Source: BOKV01 sp049289295 (GTDB lineage Bacteria > Pseudomonadota > Alphaproteobacteria > Rhizobiales > Rhizobiaceae). Taken from it: a DNA stretch of 64,000 nucleotides. The first letter of the stretch is position 1. Each line of letters starts with the position of its first letter. The DNA is taken from the NCBI GenBank assembly GCA_049289295.1, contig JBATLL010000057.1:1-64000 (forward strand), written 5' to 3'. Below the pieces are notes generated by a model. The model did not search any database and was not told the origin of the DNA. It saw only the letters and a program-made list of their open reading frames with translations. Positions 8,968 to 19,875 of the stretch are shown one piece after another. The position numbers and the translations under genes were made by a program.

Positions 8968-9321
8968 ATGTTGCGACTGGCGCTGATCATCCCGTTTCTG
9001 TGTGTTGCGTTCCCGGCATTTGCCGGAGAGGCGCGGATTGTCGGTGTGAAAGCGCGCCAGGTTGGCGGGTCCTATACCTTCTCGGTCACGGTCAGCCACG
9101 CCGATCAGGGCTGGGACCATTACGCAGACAAGTGGCAGGTGAGGGCACCTGACGGCACAGTGCTGGGTGAGCGGGTCCTGCTGCATCCCCATGATGAGGA
9201 GCAGCCGTTCACGCGCTCACAGGAAGCAATTGTCGTTCCACAGGGCATTGGCAAGGTGCTGGTACGCGCCCACGACACGGTCCATGGCTGGGGCGCAACG
9301 CATGAACACGAGATCGAGTGA
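8968..9321 (+). CDS. Secreted conserved hypothetical protein
   Basis: This protein of about 117 residues has a clear signal peptide (MLRLALIIPFLCVAFPAFA, cleavage after AFA). The mature part is small and beta-rich: VTVSHADQGWDHYADKWQVRAPDG, then RVLLHPHDEEQPFTRS, and it ends VHGWGATHEHEIE. Several His and Asp/Glu residues could bind metal, which is notable beside a cation transporter, but this is inference. An upstream in-frame ATG at 8947 is possible. No characterised family was recognised. Confidence 0.7.
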   Translation: MLRLALIIPFLCVAFPAFAGEARIVGVKARQVGGSYTFSVTVSHADQGWDHYADKWQVRAPDGTVLGERVLLHPHDEEQPFTRSQEAIVVPQGIGKVLVRAHDTVHGWGATHEHEIE

Positions 9322-9326
9322 GGCGG

Positions 9327-9965
9327 TCAGGCAGTCGCCGTGAGGGCTTTCACGCCATCGGCTACGAACTGGACAGACAGTGCTGCGAGCAGCAATCCAA
9401 GCAGCCGGGTGAGGATGGTGCGCCCGGTTGCGCCCAGATAGCGATCGATCCGGTCCGCCAGGATAAAGGCGAACATGACGATGGACATCACGGCGACCAG
9501 AATGGAGGCGAGAATGCCCTTTGCAACGGCGGTTTCACCGGCAAAATTGGTCGACAGCAGAATCACCGCCGATATGGCGCCTGGCCCCGCAATCAGCGGC
9601 ACGGCGAGCGGAAACGCGGATATGTTGGCGATGTGATCCTTGGTGATAGCGCGTTCGGAAGTCTTTTCGTGGCGTTCCTGGCGCTTCTCGAAAATCATCT
9701 CGAAGGCAATGTAGAAAAGCAGCAGGCCACCTGCGACGCGAAAGGCGTGGATGGTGATGCCAAGGGTGGACAGGACCGCAACGCCTGCCAGCAGGAACAT
9801 GACCAGCACGAACAGCGCGATGAGAGTTGCCCTTGTGGCGGTCGAAATGCGTTGCTGGCGCGTCATGCCGCTCGTCAATGCCAGAAAGACCGGTGCCAGA
9901 CCTGGCGGATCGATTGTGACCATGAGCGTCACGAAGGCGTTGATGATTGCGTCGAATGAGGGCAA
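9327..9965 (-). CDS. MarC family membrane protein
   Basis: This is a 212-residue inner-membrane protein with six predicted helices. The N-terminus FDAIINAFVTLMVTIDPPGLAPVFLALT is the MarC/UPF0056 signature, and the middle carries GGLLLFYIAFEMIF and PLAVPLIAGPGAISAVI. Members were once linked to multiple antibiotic resistance, but their transported substrate is unproven. No ATG lies at the expected start. A TTG at 9965 follows GGGAG with good spacing and gives the normal family length. It is divergent from the phosphatase gene. Confidence 0.9.
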   Translation of the reverse strand: MPSFDAIINAFVTLMVTIDPPGLAPVFLALTSGMTRQQRISTATRATLIALFVLVMFLLAGVAVLSTLGITIHAFRVAGGLLLFYIAFEMIFEKRQERHEKTSERAITKDHIANISAFPLAVPLIAGPGAISAVILLSTNFAGETAVAKGILASILVAVMSIVMFAFILADRIDRYLGATGRTILTRLLGLLLAALSVQFVADGVKALTATA

Positions 9966-10007
9966 GGATGGCGCTCCCGATTGACCCGGCCGATTGCGAG
10001 TCCTGGC

Positions 10008-10877
10008 ATGCTGATCGAAATCCTCGACCACATTAGCGATCCGGGGAATGCCTGCAAGGCAAATGACGATGCACTTGGCCACTCGGCCCACCATGCTGTG
10101 GTGATCGATGGCGCCACCGGGCTTGCCGACACGGTGCTGCTTGAAGACGAGCCCAGCGACGCAGCATGGCTGGCGGGGCTTGCTGCCAGTGTCTTTTCGC
10201 GTGGCGATGGGATGCCTGCTGGCGGCCTGGTCGGGACGGTTGCACGCACCGCACGCGAAACCCTGGCGCAAATGCATGATCTTGACCACATGCCCCGCCA
10301 CGCGCTGCCAGTGGCCAGTTTCATCATGGTCCGGCGCGTTGGCCAGGTCCTGGAACTGAGCGGCCTTGGCGATTGTGTTGCCTATGTCCGAACAAGTGGG
10401 GGAGAAAGTGTTCGCCATTGCGCATTGAAGGACAATCGTATGCTGGAATTGCGCAATGCACGCGCAGCGCTCGATGCCTCAGGCGGCTTTGACGCATCAG
10501 GTTCGGTAGTGCGTGATCCCGGCGGGTTGGAGAAACTGCGCGCTGCGCGTTCGCGTGCCAATGATGGCAAGGGCGGGATCTGGCTCCTCGGTCTTGAAGC
10601 GGAGGCTGCAAACCATGCCCTGAACGTTTCGGTTCGGCATGCGGGAGAGATGGAAATCCTGCTCATGAGTGACGGATTTTCCGCTCTCTCGGAAGCCTAT
10701 GAACGCTATTCCCAGGACGGTCTTGTCGATGCTGCTCTCCGATCCGGGCTGAAGTACCTGCTGGATGAATTGCGGGATATCGAGCATCGGATCGACCCGC
10801 TGGGGCGGGTCTATCCGCGTTACAAACGCAGCGACGATGCCACTGCGATTCTCGCCCGGATCACGCCAGGAGCGTAA
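10008..10877 (+). CDS. PP2C-like serine/threonine phosphatase domain protein
   Basis: This 289-residue protein has a divergent PP2C fold. The metal-binding motifs are recognisable: AVVIDGATGLAD (residues about 31-42), SGLGDCVAYV around residue 120 and MSDGFSALSEAY around residue 220. These correspond to the DG, GDS-like and DG motifs of PPM phosphatases. No transmembrane or sensory domain is visible. A partner kinase or anti-sigma system is not adjacent, so its substrate is unknown. The ATG at 10008 is preferred over TTG at 9981. Confidence 0.7.
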   Translation: MLIEILDHISDPGNACKANDDALGHSAHHAVVIDGATGLADTVLLEDEPSDAAWLAGLAASVFSRGDGMPAGGLVGTVARTARETLAQMHDLDHMPRHALPVASFIMVRRVGQVLELSGLGDCVAYVRTSGGESVRHCALKDNRMLELRNARAALDASGGFDASGSVVRDPGGLEKLRAARSRANDGKGGIWLLGLEAEAANHALNVSVRHAGEMEILLMSDGFSALSEAYERYSQDGLVDAALRSGLKYLLDELRDIEHRIDPLGRVYPRYKRSDDATAILARITPGA

Positions 10878-11034
10878 TTGCCGGCGGATTTTTTTCAAGC
10901 CAGCAAACAGCCTCGGTAAATCATTGAAATAAATAGACAAATACCAGCGCCGGGTTTGTCTGCGATTTGGCCCGCAGAACAGAATCGGCTATAAATGGGC
11001 AGCTTTACCCAAAACTTCGAAAAGAGCGGGTTTC

Positions 11035-13824
<2,790 letters not shown>

Positions 13825-13945
13825 CCGCGCAGGCTCAAGCACGTTTCCAAAACGATGATTGCACCAGTCTGGCTGGCGCATTAGCCTTGCCGTTGTCGGC
13901 TGGCGTCCACCAAAAGGTAGGCGGGCCCTTTCCCTGAGGCGATCC

Positions 13946-14560
13946 ATGACTTTCACCTTCATTCTTGCGGTTGCACTGGCGTCCTTTGTCATCGTCATTG
14001 TTCCAGGCCCCACAGTGACCGTCATCATTGCCAATTCGCTTCGCGATGGTGCCAGAGCTGGTCTGCTCAATGTGGCAGGCACGCAGTTTGGACTGGTGCT
14101 GATGCTTCTTGTCGTGGCGTTCGGGCTTGAGACGGTGGTTTCGCTGATGGCGCATGTATTCGACTGGCTGCGCCTGGCGGGTGCCGCGTATCTGATCTGG
14201 CTTGGCTACAAGCTTCTGACTTCGAATGGCGATCTTGGCGATGTCTCGAAGGTGAGAAAGCCGCGCGCGGGCTATTTCTGGCAAGGGTTCCTGGTGATCT
14301 GGTCCAACCCCAAGGCGCTGCTTTTCTTCGGGGCTTTCATCCCGCAATTCATTGACCCGCAGGGCAGCGCCTTCTGGCAGACAATGGTGCTGGGCGGCGT
14401 GTTCATGGTGGTCGGAGCCATTTTCGACAGTCTCTACGCGATTGTGGCCGGCAGAGCGGGGAGATTCCTGACCCAGACGCGCGTTCGGCTGGTCGAGCGT
14501 GTTTCGGGTCTCATCCTGATTGGAGGTGGGCTTTGGCTGGCGACATTGAGGCGGGCCTAG
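13946..14560 (+). CDS. LysE/RhtB family amino acid exporter
   Basis: This 204-residue inner-membrane protein has about six helices. The signature VIVIVPGPTVTVIIANSLRDGARAG near residues 11-35 is typical of LysE/RhtB exporters, and NPKALLFFGAFIPQF lies near residue 125. It exports amino acids or related metabolites, but the substrate is unknown. The open frame extends upstream, and the ATG at 13946 fits the family start. The downstream GNAT gene overlaps its 3' end by 28 bp, suggesting an operon. Confidence 0.9.
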   Translation: MTFTFILAVALASFVIVIVPGPTVTVIIANSLRDGARAGLLNVAGTQFGLVLMLLVVAFGLETVVSLMAHVFDWLRLAGAAYLIWLGYKLLTSNGDLGDVSKVRKPRAGYFWQGFLVIWSNPKALLFFGAFIPQFIDPQGSAFWQTMVLGGVFMVVGAIFDSLYAIVAGRAGRFLTQTRVRLVERVSGLILIGGGLWLATLRRA

Positions 14561-15132
14561 GCGCTCACGAGCCGACAATCGAGATCAGACCGGCGAGCCG
14601 TGAACGCATGGAAGACGTGGCTGCGATCTTCAGCGATTGCAGCTATGCGCGCAAATGCTGGTGTGCCTACTGGTACAAGCCGAACCGCGACTACAAGGCA
14701 GGCTGGGGAAATGCCAATCGCGCCGGGCTCGAGCAACTGGTGCAGGATGGTCTGGAGCCGGGGATCATCGCCTATGTGGATGGCGAAGCGGCGGCGTGGC
14801 TGTCGATCGCTCCGCGCAGGCAATTCGATCGGCTGAACCGGTCAAATTCGCTCGCACCGGTGGACGATGAACCCGTCTGGTCGATGAACTGCTTTGTTGT
14901 GAAAAAGGCGTACCGCAAGATGGGCATGATGCGCGCCCTTATCGCGGGTGGCATCGACTTTGCCAGGCAGAAGGGCGGCAAGGTGCTCGAGGCCTATCCG
15001 CTCGATGCGCAGCGCAAGGTTCTTGCGGATGAACTTTTCGTGGGAACCCTGGCAGCTTTTGCGGACATGGGTTTCGTTGAAGCAGCGCGACGATTGCCGA
15101 CCAGACCCATCATGCGTCTGCGTCTGGATTAA
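14533..15132 (+). CDS. GNAT family N-acetyltransferase
   Basis: This 199-residue acetyltransferase has the GNAT fold. It shows a cysteine-rich N-terminal stretch SDCSYARKCWCAYWYKPN. The acetyl-CoA binding region is FVVKKAYRKMGMMRALIAGGIDFAR, and EAYPLD follows. A strong GGAGGT Shine-Dalgarno at 14522-14527 supports the TTG start at 14533, inside the end of the LysE gene. Coupling with an exporter suggests detoxification by acetylation or export, which is inference. Confidence 0.85.
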   Translation: MAGDIEAGLGAHEPTIEIRPASRERMEDVAAIFSDCSYARKCWCAYWYKPNRDYKAGWGNANRAGLEQLVQDGLEPGIIAYVDGEAAAWLSIAPRRQFDRLNRSNSLAPVDDEPVWSMNCFVVKKAYRKMGMMRALIAGGIDFARQKGGKVLEAYPLDAQRKVLADELFVGTLAAFADMGFVEAARRLPTRPIMRLRLD

Positions 15133-15166
15133 AAAAATGGCGCGGATCATCTCCGCGCCAGTTTTT
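15131..15166. terminator. Bidirectional rho-independent terminator
   Basis: A perfect 9-bp stem TGGCGCGGA / TCCGCGCCA (15138-15146 and 15152-15160) with a TCATC loop is flanked by seven A on the left and GTTTTT on the right. It ends the LysE-GNAT transcript, and read from the minus strand it can end the small gene at 15240-15392. Confidence 0.85.
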
Positions 15167-15239
15167 GAGACTGAAGGTCCTCAGGACAAGAGGTGGGCGA
15201 GTGGCGGCCGGGTTGGTTCAGGCCCGGGCGCCGTCAGTC

Positions 15240-15392
15240 TCAATTGCGAAATTCGGATTTCTCGGGGAAATGGCCATAACCGGCGCTTTTCAGCTGCCTG
15301 TAAAGTTCGGCCCTGTTTTCCACCGACTGCATGCGCAATGCAGCGATCATCATTGCGGTTGTCATGCACAAGGCGACAATCAGTATTGCCAT
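15240..15392 (-). CDS. Small membrane protein, 50 residues
   Basis: A short open frame starts at an ATG at 15392 preceded by the strong Shine-Dalgarno AGGGAGAAG. It begins MAILIVALCMTTAMMIAALR, a single hydrophobic segment, and continues with MQSVENRAELYRQLKSAGYG and a basic/acidic tail ending FRN. The topology suggests a one-pass inner-membrane peptide with a cytoplasmic helical tail. A bidirectional terminator lies about 75 bp downstream. It is below common gene-calling cutoffs. No family was recognised. Confidence 0.6.
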   Translation of the reverse strand: MAILIVALCMTTAMMIAALRMQSVENRAELYRQLKSAGYGHFPEKSEFRN

Positions 15393-15455
15393 GTTCTTCT
15401 CCCTGCTTCTTCCGCCATTGTCATGGCGAGTTGTTTATTCACCGTTCCCGGCATT

Positions 15456-15473
15456 GTTCGGATTTTACCGAAC
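15456..15473. repeat. Inverted repeat in intergenic region
   Basis: GTTCGG-ATTTTA-CCGAAC is a perfect 6-bp inverted repeat without a T-run, so it is more likely an operator or RNA hairpin than a terminator. It lies between the 50-residue gene (start 15392, opposite strand) and the DUF2892 gene. The rest of 15393-15618 holds nothing recognisable. Confidence 0.4.
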
Positions 15474-15618
15474 GCCCAAGTAATGGTGGCTGAACCCTAT
15501 ATTAATCCTGCATTCAGGTTTGGCTGTGCGGTTTTGCACAATGCGCGCGAAAGAACAGAAATGTGCGCTGTTTACCCCGCGTATTCCGCGACAGGCGGTC
15601 GCGGCGGGTCGGGAGTGG

Positions 15619-15662
15619 TTGATTTCACGGCATTCTCCTATATATTAGTGAAAGCTAAAATA
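15619..15662 (+). promoter_or_regulatory. Putative promoter with overlapping palindromic operator
   Basis: TTGATT (15619-15624), a 16-bp spacer and TATATT (15641-15646) resemble a sigma-70 promoter for the DUF2892 gene starting at 15694. The -10 overlaps an inverted repeat TATATTAG-N6-CTAAAATA (15641-15662, 7 of 8 positions matching). An A/T-rich palindrome over the -10 is the usual design of ArsR-type repressor operators, but no such regulator is encoded nearby. Confidence 0.45.
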
Positions 15663-15693
15663 AAGAGTCAAACCCTATACACTGGAGTTGAAC

Positions 15694-15894
15694 ATGTCCC
15701 TCGACCGCGCTGTCCTTGCCTTTGCCGGCATCATGATCTTCGTTTCCGTCGCCCTGACAGTCTGGGTATCGCCCCATTTCGTGTGGTTCACGCTGTTCAT
15801 CGGCGCGAACATGCTGCAGTCGGCTTTCACCGGTTTTTGTCCAGCGGCCATGATCTTCCGCATGCTCGGCCTCAAGCCGGGTAACGCTTTTTGA
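15694..15894 (+). CDS. YgaP-like DUF2892 small membrane protein
   Basis: This 66-residue protein (MSLDRAVLAFAGIMIFVSVAL...) has two hydrophobic helices and the GANMLQSAFTGFCPAAMIFRMLGL signature of DUF2892, the transmembrane part of rhodanese-like YgaP. The family occurs with sulfur-handling proteins and contains a conserved FCP(A/L) cysteine. GGAG at 15684-15687 supports the ATG at 15694. No rhodanese or persulfide dioxygenase is adjacent, so its role here is unassigned. Confidence 0.85.
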   Translation: MSLDRAVLAFAGIMIFVSVALTVWVSPHFVWFTLFIGANMLQSAFTGFCPAAMIFRMLGLKPGNAF

Positions 15895-15974
15895 TACTGC
15901 GCCGTTACTGCATGGCTGCATGCATTCGGCTTTCGGTACTTGCAGGCTGCGTTTCGCCGTGACATGAGTGCGTC

Positions 15975-16475
15975 ATGACGAAACGCATTGCCTACTATCC
16001 CGGTTCCTTCGACCCGATGACAAACGGGCATCTGGACATTTTGCGCCAGACGCTCGCGATTTGTGACGTGGTGGTTATCGGTATCGGGATTCACCCCGGC
16101 AAGGTGCCGCTGTTCTCGTTCGAGGAGCGTGCGGAGCTCATTGGGGAAGTGGCTGAAATTGCCGAAAAGGGTGCTGCCAGACGCATCCGGGTGGAGGCAT
16201 TCGACGGACTGGTAGTCGATGCAGCCCGAAAGGCCGGTGCGGTGATGCTCGTGCGCGGCCTGCGCGATGGCACTGATCTCGATTACGAGATGCAGATGGC
16301 AGGCATGAACGGAACCATGGCTGGGGACATCAAGACCGTGTTTTTTCCGGCTTCGCCACCTGTTCGCGCCATTACCGCCACATTGGTGCGCCAGATCGCG
16401 AAGATGGGCGGCAATGTTGCGCCCTTCGTTCCCAAACCTGTTCTCAGGGCCTTGAAGAAAAAGCTCAGGACCTGA
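15975..16475 (+). CDS. coaD: Phosphopantetheine adenylyltransferase
   Basis: This 166-residue enzyme transfers AMP from ATP to 4'-phosphopantetheine, the penultimate step of coenzyme A synthesis. The nucleotidyltransferase signature is seen as AYYPGSFDPMTNGHLDI near the N-terminus, with the later VRGLRDGTDLDYE motif. Length and start are typical. It begins a run with two cyclophilins, queA and tgt on the same strand. Confidence 0.97.
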   Translation: MTKRIAYYPGSFDPMTNGHLDILRQTLAICDVVVIGIGIHPGKVPLFSFEERAELIGEVAEIAEKGAARRIRVEAFDGLVVDAARKAGAVMLVRGLRDGTDLDYEMQMAGMNGTMAGDIKTVFFPASPPVRAITATLVRQIAKMGGNVAPFVPKPVLRALKKKLRT

Positions 16476-16504
16476 ATCCAGAACAACCAACTCCGGAGAA
16501 TTAC

Positions 16505-17053
16505 ATGAACCGTATTTCCACGCTCGTCTGCGCCCTTGTCCTTGCTGCCGGTATTGCAATGCCTGCTGGAGCGCAGGCCGGTGAAAACACCGTCTTCCTT
16601 GATACGAAGGATGGCCGCATCACCATCGAACTGCGTCCCGACCTCGCGCCAAAGCATGTGGCGCAGATCAAGGCGCTGGTGAAGAAGGGCTTTTATGACG
16701 GCATCGTGTTTCACCGCGTGATCGACGGCTTCATGGCGCAGACCGGTGATCCGACCGGCACCGGCATGGGCGGTTCGGACCTTGCAGACATAGCAGCCGA
16801 GTTCACGCCCGAACCGTTTGTGCGCGGCACACTCGGCATGGCGCGCTCGCAGAACCCCAACAGCGCCAACTCGCAGTTCTTCATCATGTTTGCCGAAGGT
16901 TCGTTCCTCAACGGCCAGTATACGGTCTTCGGCCAGGTGACTGAGGGCATGGATGTGGTCGACAAGATCAAGAAGGGTGACCGGGCGGCAAATGGCACGG
17001 TTGAAAACCCCGACAAGATCATCAAGATGGTAATGGAATCCGACGCCAACTGA
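16505..17053 (+). CDS. Periplasmic peptidyl-prolyl cis-trans isomerase (cyclophilin)
   Basis: This 182-residue cyclophilin has a signal peptide (MNRISTLVCALVLAAGIAMPAGAQA), placing it in the periplasm. The catalytic segment is YDGIVFHRVIDGFMAQTGDPTGTG with the active-site Arg, and later RGTLGMARSQNPNSANSQFFIM. It is followed 28 bp later by a leaderless paralogue. GGAG in the 16-bp upstream segment serves as ribosome binding site. It assists folding of exported proteins. Confidence 0.95.
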   Translation: MNRISTLVCALVLAAGIAMPAGAQAGENTVFLDTKDGRITIELRPDLAPKHVAQIKALVKKGFYDGIVFHRVIDGFMAQTGDPTGTGMGGSDLADIAAEFTPEPFVRGTLGMARSQNPNSANSQFFIMFAEGSFLNGQYTVFGQVTEGMDVVDKIKKGDRAANGTVENPDKIIKMVMESDAN

Positions 17054-17081
17054 GTTGGGTCAAGGCTGGAAAGGAAATATC

Positions 17082-17555
17082 GTGGCTGATTACAAGGATC
17101 CGGAAAACACGATCGTCATGGAGACGACCAAGGGCAAGGTGGTGATCGAGCTTCGCCCGGACCTGGCACCGGGCCATGTGGCCCGCATCAAGGAACTGGC
17201 GCGAGAAGGCTTTTATGACGGCATCGTGTTTCATCGCGTCATCGAAGGTTTCATGGCGCAGTGCGGCTGCCCGCATGGCATTGGCACCGGCGGATCGAGC
17301 AAGCCGAACCTGAAGGCGGAATTCAACGATGCGCCGCACAAGCGTGGAACCTGTTCCATGGCGCGGGCACAAAACCCGGATTCGGCCAACAGCCAGTTCT
17401 TCATCTGCTTTGACGATGCAAGTTTCCTGAACCGGCAATATACCGTCTGGGGGCAGGTGAGTGAAGGCATGGAAAACATCGACAAGATCAAGCGCGGCGA
17501 GCCGGTGCGCGATCCTGACTCGATCATTTCGATGCGGGTCGCGGCTGATCTGTAA
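17082..17555 (+). CDS. ppiB: Cytoplasmic peptidyl-prolyl cis-trans isomerase (cyclophilin)
   Basis: This 157-residue cyclophilin has no signal peptide. It starts with GTG at 17082 (MADYKDPENTIVMETTKG), preceded by AAGGAAAT. The catalytic region YDGIVFHRVIEGFMAQCGCPHG and the SMARAQNPDSANSQFFIC segment match the upstream paralogue closely, indicating tandem duplication followed by relocation of one copy to the periplasm. It carries extra cysteines (CGCP and FFICF). A terminator follows 20 bp after the stop. Confidence 0.94.
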   Translation: MADYKDPENTIVMETTKGKVVIELRPDLAPGHVARIKELAREGFYDGIVFHRVIEGFMAQCGCPHGIGTGGSSKPNLKAEFNDAPHKRGTCSMARAQNPDSANSQFFICFDDASFLNRQYTVWGQVSEGMENIDKIKRGEPVRDPDSIISMRVAADL

Positions 17556-17575
17556 GAACAACCATTTGCAAATCG

Positions 17576-17602
17576 GGGCGGTGCTTGCGCGCCGCCCTTT
17601 TT
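17576..17602 (+). terminator. Rho-independent terminator after ppiB
   Basis: A 9-bp stem GGGCGGTGC / GCGCCGCCC (one T-G pair) with a TTGC loop is followed by five T residues (17598-17602). It lies only 18 bp before the queA ATG, so queA must be transcribed by read-through or by an upstream promoter whose leader contains this hairpin. Confidence 0.8.
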
Positions 17603-17620
17603 GCTGGCACTGGCTTGGCC

Positions 17621-18694
17621 ATGCGCGTTGACGATTTCGATTTCGAACTGCCTGAAGAGCGGATAGCGCTGCGTCCGGCGCGGCCGCGCGATGCCGCGCG
17701 CCTGCTTGTCGTGCGCCCGGGGCAGGTGCCGCAGGATCACAAGGTTGGCGACCTGACGCAATTCCTCAAGCCCGGCGATGCGCTGGTCTTCAACGACACG
17801 AAAGTCATTCCCGCCCAACTGGAAGGTATTCGCCTGCGTGATGGTGTCAGCGCCGGAGTAGGGGTGACGCTGCACATGCGGCTCGATGGCTCGCGCTGGA
17901 AAGCATTTGCGCGCGGGGCCAAGAAGCTGCAATCGGGCGACCGTTTGCGCTTTGGACATACCAACACATCCTGCCTTGTTGGTGCACTGGATGCGAGCGT
18001 TGAAGCGAAAGGCGAGGCGGGTGAAGTGACAATCGCCTTTGATCTGTCCGGCCCTGCGCTTGACGAAGCGCTTCATTCGGTGGGCAAAGTGCCGTTGCCG
18101 CCCTATATCGCGCTCAAGCGTGGCGAGGATGACAGTGATCGCACCGATTACCAGACCGTCTATGCGCGCGAAGAAGGCGCGGTGGCCGCGCCCACGGCCG
18201 GGCTGCATTTCACACCGGGCCTGATGAAGCAGATCGACGAGATGGGCGTCTCGCGCCTTTTCGTGACACTGCATGTTGGGGCTGGAACCTTTCTGCCGGT
18301 AAAGGCTGAGGACACGGACGCGCATGTGATGCATGAGGAGCGCGGCACGGTTTCGGCAGCATGCGCACAAGCGCTCAACACGGTCAGGGAAAAGGGCGGA
18401 AGGATCATCGCAGTCGGCACGACGTCGCTGCGCCTTTTGGAGAGTGCTGCCAATGCGAGCGGGAAGATCGAGCCGTTTGACGGCGGCACTCAGATATTCA
18501 TCACGCCAGGCTACCGGTTCAGGGCAGTCGACCTGCTGATGACGAATTTCCATCTGCCGCGCTCGACGCTGTTCATGCTGGTGTCGGCATTCAGCGGTCT
18601 GGAGACGATGCGCAAGGCCTATGACCATGCCATTGCCGGGGGATATCGTTTCTATTCCTACGGCGATGCGAGCCTGTTATACCCCGCGCCATGA
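17621..18694 (+). CDS. queA: S-adenosylmethionine:tRNA ribosyltransferase-isomerase
   Basis: This 357-residue QueA converts preQ1 in tRNA to epoxyqueuosine using the ribosyl part of SAM. It starts MRVDDFDFELPEERIALRP and has the family motifs FNDTKVIPAQL, KVPLPPYI, RTDYQTVYA and GAVAAPTAGLHFT. It overlaps tgt by four bases (ATGA), so the two queuosine genes are coupled. The frame is open upstream to 17585, but that would include the terminator hairpin, so the ATG at 17621 is used. Confidence 0.97.
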   Translation: MRVDDFDFELPEERIALRPARPRDAARLLVVRPGQVPQDHKVGDLTQFLKPGDALVFNDTKVIPAQLEGIRLRDGVSAGVGVTLHMRLDGSRWKAFARGAKKLQSGDRLRFGHTNTSCLVGALDASVEAKGEAGEVTIAFDLSGPALDEALHSVGKVPLPPYIALKRGEDDSDRTDYQTVYAREEGAVAAPTAGLHFTPGLMKQIDEMGVSRLFVTLHVGAGTFLPVKAEDTDAHVMHEERGTVSAACAQALNTVREKGGRIIAVGTTSLRLLESAANASGKIEPFDGGTQIFITPGYRFRAVDLLMTNFHLPRSTLFMLVSAFSGLETMRKAYDHAIAGGYRFYSYGDASLLYPAP

Positions 18695-19824
18695 CGAACC
18701 CGGAATTCACCTTCTCGCTGCTGGCAACGGATGGGCTGGCCAGGCGTGGCGAAATTTCCATGCCGCGCGGCATCGTGCGCACGCCTGCCTTCATGCCTGT
18801 CGGCACTGCCGGCACGGTCAAGGCGATGTACATGGATCAGGTCAAGGCGCTTGGTGCGGACATCATCCTCGGCAACACCTATCACCTGATGTTGCGCCCG
18901 GGAGCGGAGCGCGTGGCGAAGCTTGGCGGATTGCATGCCTTTGGTGGTTGGCAAGGGCCGATCCTGACCGATTCCGGCGGGTTCCAGGTCATGTCGCTTG
19001 CTGCCCTTCGCAAACTGACCGAGGAAGGGGTTTCATTCAAATCCCACATTGATGGCGTGAAGCACATGCTGACGCCGGAGCGCTCGATCGAGATACAGGG
19101 ACTGCTCGACAGCGATATCCAGATGCAACTGGACGAGTGCATTGCACTGCCTGCGGAGCGCAAGGAAATCGAGCGCGCGATGGAACTGTCTTTGCGCTGG
19201 GCGGAACGCTCGGCCACGGCATTCGGAAATCAGCCGGGCAAGGCCATGTTCGGCATTGTCCAGGGCGGTGACATCGAGGACCTGCGCATCCGCTCGGCCG
19301 AGACGCTGGCTGTGATGAACCTCAAGGGCTATTCGATTGGCGGCCTTGCGGTGGGTGAACCGCAGGCGGTGATGCTGCGAACGCTTGAATTCACCTGTCC
19401 GGCACTGCCGGCGGAAAAACCGCGCTACCTGATGGGCGTCGGCACGCCTGATGACATGCTGGAAAGCGTGGCGCGCGGAGTGGACATGTTCGACTGCGTG
19501 ATGCCGACGCGCGCGGGACGGCATGGGCTCGCTTTCACGCGCCGGGGCAAGATCAATCTGAGAAATGCGCGCCATGCCGAAGATCATCGCCCGCTCGATG
19601 AAGAAAGCGACTGCCCGGCGAGCAGGGACTATTCGCGCGCCTATCTGCACCATCTCGTGCGCTGCAACGAGGCACTGGGGGGCATGTTGCTGACCTGGAA
19701 CAATCTCCACTACTATCAGTCGCTGATGCAGGGCATGCGCTCGGCGATCGAAGTCGGACGGTTCGAGGATTTCCGTGCCGAAACCAGGGCGGCATGGCAG
19801 GCTGGCGATATCGCGCCACTATAG
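18691..19824 (+). CDS. tgt: tRNA-guanine transglycosylase
   Basis: This 377-residue enzyme exchanges guanine-34 for preQ1 in tRNAs with GUN anticodons; the tRNA-Asn(GTT) in this window would be a substrate. Catalytic Asp residues are seen in TDSGGFQVMSLA and in DMFDCVMPTRAGRHG. The GNTYHLMLRPG motif is present. The usual zinc-site cysteines near the C-terminus are not seen: the region reads DEESDCPASRDYSRAYLHHL, with only one Cys. The start overlaps the queA stop. Confidence 0.96.
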   Translation: MTNPEFTFSLLATDGLARRGEISMPRGIVRTPAFMPVGTAGTVKAMYMDQVKALGADIILGNTYHLMLRPGAERVAKLGGLHAFGGWQGPILTDSGGFQVMSLAALRKLTEEGVSFKSHIDGVKHMLTPERSIEIQGLLDSDIQMQLDECIALPAERKEIERAMELSLRWAERSATAFGNQPGKAMFGIVQGGDIEDLRIRSAETLAVMNLKGYSIGGLAVGEPQAVMLRTLEFTCPALPAEKPRYLMGVGTPDDMLESVARGVDMFDCVMPTRAGRHGLAFTRRGKINLRNARHAEDHRPLDEESDCPASRDYSRAYLHHLVRCNEALGGMLLTWNNLHYYQSLMQGMRSAIEVGRFEDFRAETRAAWQAGDIAPL

Positions 19825-19875
19825 AAAAGGCCGGACCAAAGGCCCGGCGCTCCACTTCACAATGGTCTGGACAAA

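Noticed and set aside
17556..17620. preQ1 riboswitch before queA
   Set aside because: The region is only 65 bp, is explained by a terminator hairpin, and shows no preQ1 aptamer pseudoknot; queA-tgt act after preQ1 synthesis.
19825..19875. Terminator between tgt and the small periplasmic gene
   Set aside because: GCCGGACC-AAA-GGCCCGGC has a mismatch in the stem and no T-run, so it is too weak to annotate.
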